Part shown: positions 5,233 through 7,177 of the stretch, in pieces | Numbering within the stretch: position 1 is the stretch's first letter | How the letters are laid out: each line of letters starts with the position of its first letter | Assembly: GCA_937896105.1 (NCBI GenBank) | Contig: CALBKR010000052.1 | Span: forward strand, 1 to 7,177 | Length of the DNA: 7,177 nt | Direction: 5' to 3' | Origin: an uncultured Bacteroidales bacterium | GTDB taxonomy: Bacteria > Bacteroidota > Bacteroidia > Bacteroidales > Bacteroidaceae | Notes under the pieces: generated by a model | Database searches by the model: none | What the model saw: the letters and a program-made list of their open reading frames with translations, nothing else | What the model was told of the DNA's origin: nothing | Program-made: the position numbers and the translations under genes

Positions 5233-6761
5233 TCGTTTTCATAAAGCACAACATCGCCGGGGCGCAAAATCTGCGCCAGCTGTGCGTGTGCGTGGTTGAG
5301 CGAGTCGGCAAGGAAATATCTCTCTTTGGCGAGTCCGCCCTCCTCAATGCCGCTTCTTATGGCATCGCGGTTGGTGGCATTGACAACAATTGCATAGTCG
5401 CAACTGTCGGCAATGACACGCCCAAGCTCCCTGTTCGCCTCGGCCTGGCGGCTGCCCATCTCTACAAATCCCGGGGTGATGACGATGCGCTTGTTCCCGT
5501 CGGCAACGGCAAAGCCTTTAAGTACCCCGAGTGCCATTTTCGCACCCTGTGGGTTCGAGTTGTAGGCATCGTCGAGAACTGTGATACCGTTCGATACCTT
5601 CATAGATAGCCTGTGCTCTACAGGTTGCAGGCGTGCAATGGCATTGCGCCGTTTGTTGACAGGCACGCCCAAGTGGTCGGCAACGGCAATGGATGCCAAT
5701 ATGTTCAGCAGGTTGCCGGCACCAAGCAGGCGGCTGCTGTACTGCTCTTTCCCGTTGAGCGTGAATGATACGCCGCCGGCGCTGTACTTGACATCGCAGG
5801 CCTTGTATTCGCCTTCGTTTTCAATGGCGTAGCGTATGAGCCTGCAGGTGCTTGTGATGCCGTTGTATCCGTGTATGTATTGCGAATCGTTGTTTATTAT
5901 TCCCAAACCATCTGTAGGCAATGAGTTTATGAGCTCGAACTTGGTACGCTGTATATTCTCCACACTCTTGAAGGTCTCGAGGTGCATTTCGCCTACAGCG
6001 GTTACGATGCCGATGGTGGGGTGTACCAGGTCGCATATCTCCTTGATGTCGTTGGCCTGTTTCGCTCCCATCTCCACGATAAATACTTGGTGGTAGGGGC
6101 GAAGCTGCTCGCGTATGGTGCGTATGACACCCAGCAGGGTGTTGAAGTTGCCCGGGGTAACAAGTACGTTGTATTTCTCGGCAAGCACGCTTGCAAGGTA
6201 GTTCTTGGTGCTTGTCTTGCCGAAGCTGCCTGTCACGCCAATGATTGTAAGCCCCTTGTGCCCCTCGATGATGCGCTTTGCATCGTTGTAGTAGTGGCGG
6301 TTTATCGCCTTTTCAATTGGGGTGTTCACAAGGTTGGCAAGCAGCATAAGCAGGTTCGACAGCAATAGCGATGTTCCTATGATGATTGTTGCCGCCTTTC
6401 CTGTTACAAGGATGGCAACCGTTGCAATGGCTGCAAATAGTATGATATTTGTAGCAAAGAGCCTCTTGACGCGCATTGTGTACACAAGCGGTGTCTTGAA
6501 CTTCTCGAGGAAGCAGTGCACGAATGCAACGGCTGTGATGCCTGTGGCATATCCCAACCCGAAATAGCCGGGGATGAACGCTCCTGCGAGCATTGCCAAG
6601 GCGAGAAGCCGTTTTGTAGATACGATGTTGCCCGGCACGAGCCAACGGAAATAGCGGTTGTTGCGGTACGAACTGAGCTGGAACATATGTATGTCGTACT
6701 TGGCAATGACCAGGAAAAACAGCAGGCTTATGATGGCATATGTTGTCGGGTATTGTTGCAT
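5211..6761 (-). CDS. Membrane-embedded MurF-like Mur ligase
   Basis: A 516-residue Mur ligase. Canonical MurF adds D-Ala-D-Ala to UDP-MurNAc-tripeptide with ATP. The catalytic core is intact: P-loop GVTGSFGKTSTK (175-186), PGNFNTLLGV (203-212), VEMGA (229-233), VGEMHLETF (256-264), a TKFE motif with K274 at the position of the carbamylated lysine, GNLLNILA (349-356), PVEHRL (380-385), and the MurF-type DDAYNSNP (397-404). A C-terminal ligase domain closes with ENDLPDNF (508-515). The odd part is the N-terminus: residues 1-165 hold about four or five hydrophobic spans (about 7-21, 51-66, 70-84, 102-120, 122-146) and no recognisable UDP-MurNAc-binding domain. This suggests a membrane-anchored enzyme, perhaps with a lipid-linked or other acceptor. 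It starts one base after the upstream hydrolase stop codon and is followed by ddl, so the partner dipeptide is probably made next door. No symbol is given because it is unlikely to be the housekeeping MurF. Confidence 0.9.
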   Translation of the reverse strand: MQQYPTTYAIISLLFFLVIAKYDIHMFQLSSYRNNRYFRWLVPGNIVSTKRLLALAMLAGAFIPGYFGLGYATGITAVAFVHCFLEKFKTPLVYTMRVKRLFATNIILFAAIATVAILVTGKAATIIIGTSLLLSNLLMLLANLVNTPIEKAINRHYYNDAKRIIEGHKGLTIIGVTGSFGKTSTKNYLASVLAEKYNVLVTPGNFNTLLGVIRTIREQLRPYHQVFIVEMGAKQANDIKEICDLVHPTIGIVTAVGEMHLETFKSVENIQRTKFELINSLPTDGLGIINNDSQYIHGYNGITSTCRLIRYAIENEGEYKACDVKYSAGGVSFTLNGKEQYSSRLLGAGNLLNILASIAVADHLGVPVNKRRNAIARLQPVEHRLSMKVSNGITVLDDAYNSNPQGAKMALGVLKGFAVADGNKRIVITPGFVEMGSRQAEANRELGRVIADSCDYAIVVNATNRDAIRSGIEEGGLAKERYFLADSLNHAHAQLAQILRPGDVVLYENDLPDNFR

Positions 6762-6762
6762 A

Positions 6763-7177
6763 TCACTTTATTTTGAAGAAATTTTTCATTACAGCGGTGA
6801 ATAGCCCCGGGTTCTCAAGAAACGAGAAGTGTCCTGTGCCGTGTGCCACTACAAGCCCTGCGTCGGGTATCAGCTTCTCCATTGTCTTGGCATCGCCGAG
6901 CGGTGTGGCTGTGTCGAGGTTGCCCCAAAAGAGCAGGGTGGGCGCCTTGATGCTTGGCATCAGGTGCTTGAGGTCTTCGTTCACCACCTTCGACAGTATC
7001 GCGCGCATCATAGGCGATGCGTTGTTGTAGTCGCTCGAGCCGGCACCTTTTCGGCGTCTCTCGATGATGGCCTGTGCCTTGGCCTTTGGCAGGAATGTGT
7101 TGCACAGCCATTTCATAGTCTTGAATGTATACACTTTCCAATAATACTTGAACGGGCGCTTGGGCTTTATTCCGGCA
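6763..7177 (-). CDS. Alpha/beta hydrolase, C-terminal part (5' end beyond window)
   Basis: The frame is open to the right edge of the window, so this is the last 137 residues of a longer protein. The visible part begins AGIKPKRPFKYYWKVYTFK, passes through a helical lid-like stretch, and ends in a typical alpha/beta-hydrolase C-terminal half: APTLLFWGNLDTATP with the probable catalytic aspartate in GNLD, then VVAHGTGHFSFLENP with the probable catalytic histidine in GTGH. The nucleophile serine would lie outside the window. A GTG at 7132-7134 is not the likely start, because the sequence before it stays in frame and matches the fold. Its stop codon is one base before the start of the MurF-like gene, which shows tight co-transcription. 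Its substrate is unknown; with a ligase and a Ddl directly downstream, a role in cell-wall precursor or D-amino-acid metabolism is a reasonable inference. Confidence 0.88.
   Translation of the reverse strand, partial: AGIKPKRPFKYYWKVYTFKTMKWLCNTFLPKAKAQAIIERRRKGAGSSDYNNASPMMRAILSKVVNEDLKHLMPSIKAPTLLFWGNLDTATPLGDAKTMEKLIPDAGLVVAHGTGHFSFLENPGLFTAVMKNFFKIK

Overview
The window looks like chromosomal DNA from a Bacteroidales bacterium (Bacteroides/Prevotella-like). Start codons follow A/T-rich leaders rather than clear Shine-Dalgarno sites. The nadA leader carries a near match to the Bacteroides -7 box (TAnnTTTG). The encoded proteins (NadA, a TRIC-type channel, a small PAP2 phosphatase with a signal peptide) also fit that order. 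The taxonomic call is inferred from these signs, not from a database search. No RNA genes, CRISPR arrays, insertion sequences or attachment sites were seen.

Layout, left to right. (1) 1-95 holds no gene that I can support. (2) 96-761 (-) encodes a TRIC/UPF0126 (YicG-type) membrane channel. (3) 762-979 is a divergent intergenic region with one weak promoter candidate for the rightward genes. (4) 980-1838 (+) holds a 101-residue membrane protein of unknown function, followed almost without a gap by a PAP2-family phosphatase. (5) 1929-2909 (+) is nadA (quinolinate synthase, NAD biosynthesis), with its own promoter candidate and a perfect 36-bp palindrome just after it. That palindrome probably terminates transcription from both sides. 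(6) 2953-7177 (-) is a leftward gene set. In transcription order it holds an alpha/beta hydrolase cut by the window edge, a MurF-like Mur ligase with a multi-pass membrane N-terminus, a D-Ala-D-Ala-ligase-like ATP-grasp enzyme with a Gly/Lys-rich tail, and a secreted alpha/beta hydrolase.

The leftward set is the most interesting part. A Ddl makes a D-amino-acid dipeptide and a MurF-type ligase attaches such a dipeptide to a peptidoglycan precursor, so the two fit together biochemically. This Mur ligase, however, has no recognisable N-terminal UDP-MurNAc-peptide-binding domain: about 165 mostly hydrophobic residues stand in its place. The Ddl has a tyrosine where typical Ddl/Van enzymes have the serine that holds the carboxylate of the second substrate, and it ends in GGKx repeats. 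Together these suggest a dedicated paralogous module at the membrane that ligates a D-amino-acid dipeptide to an acceptor that may not be the usual soluble UDP precursor, with the hydrolases as possible processing enzymes. This is an inference. Whether the genome also carries ordinary murF and ddl genes would decide between an accessory module and a divergent housekeeping pair.
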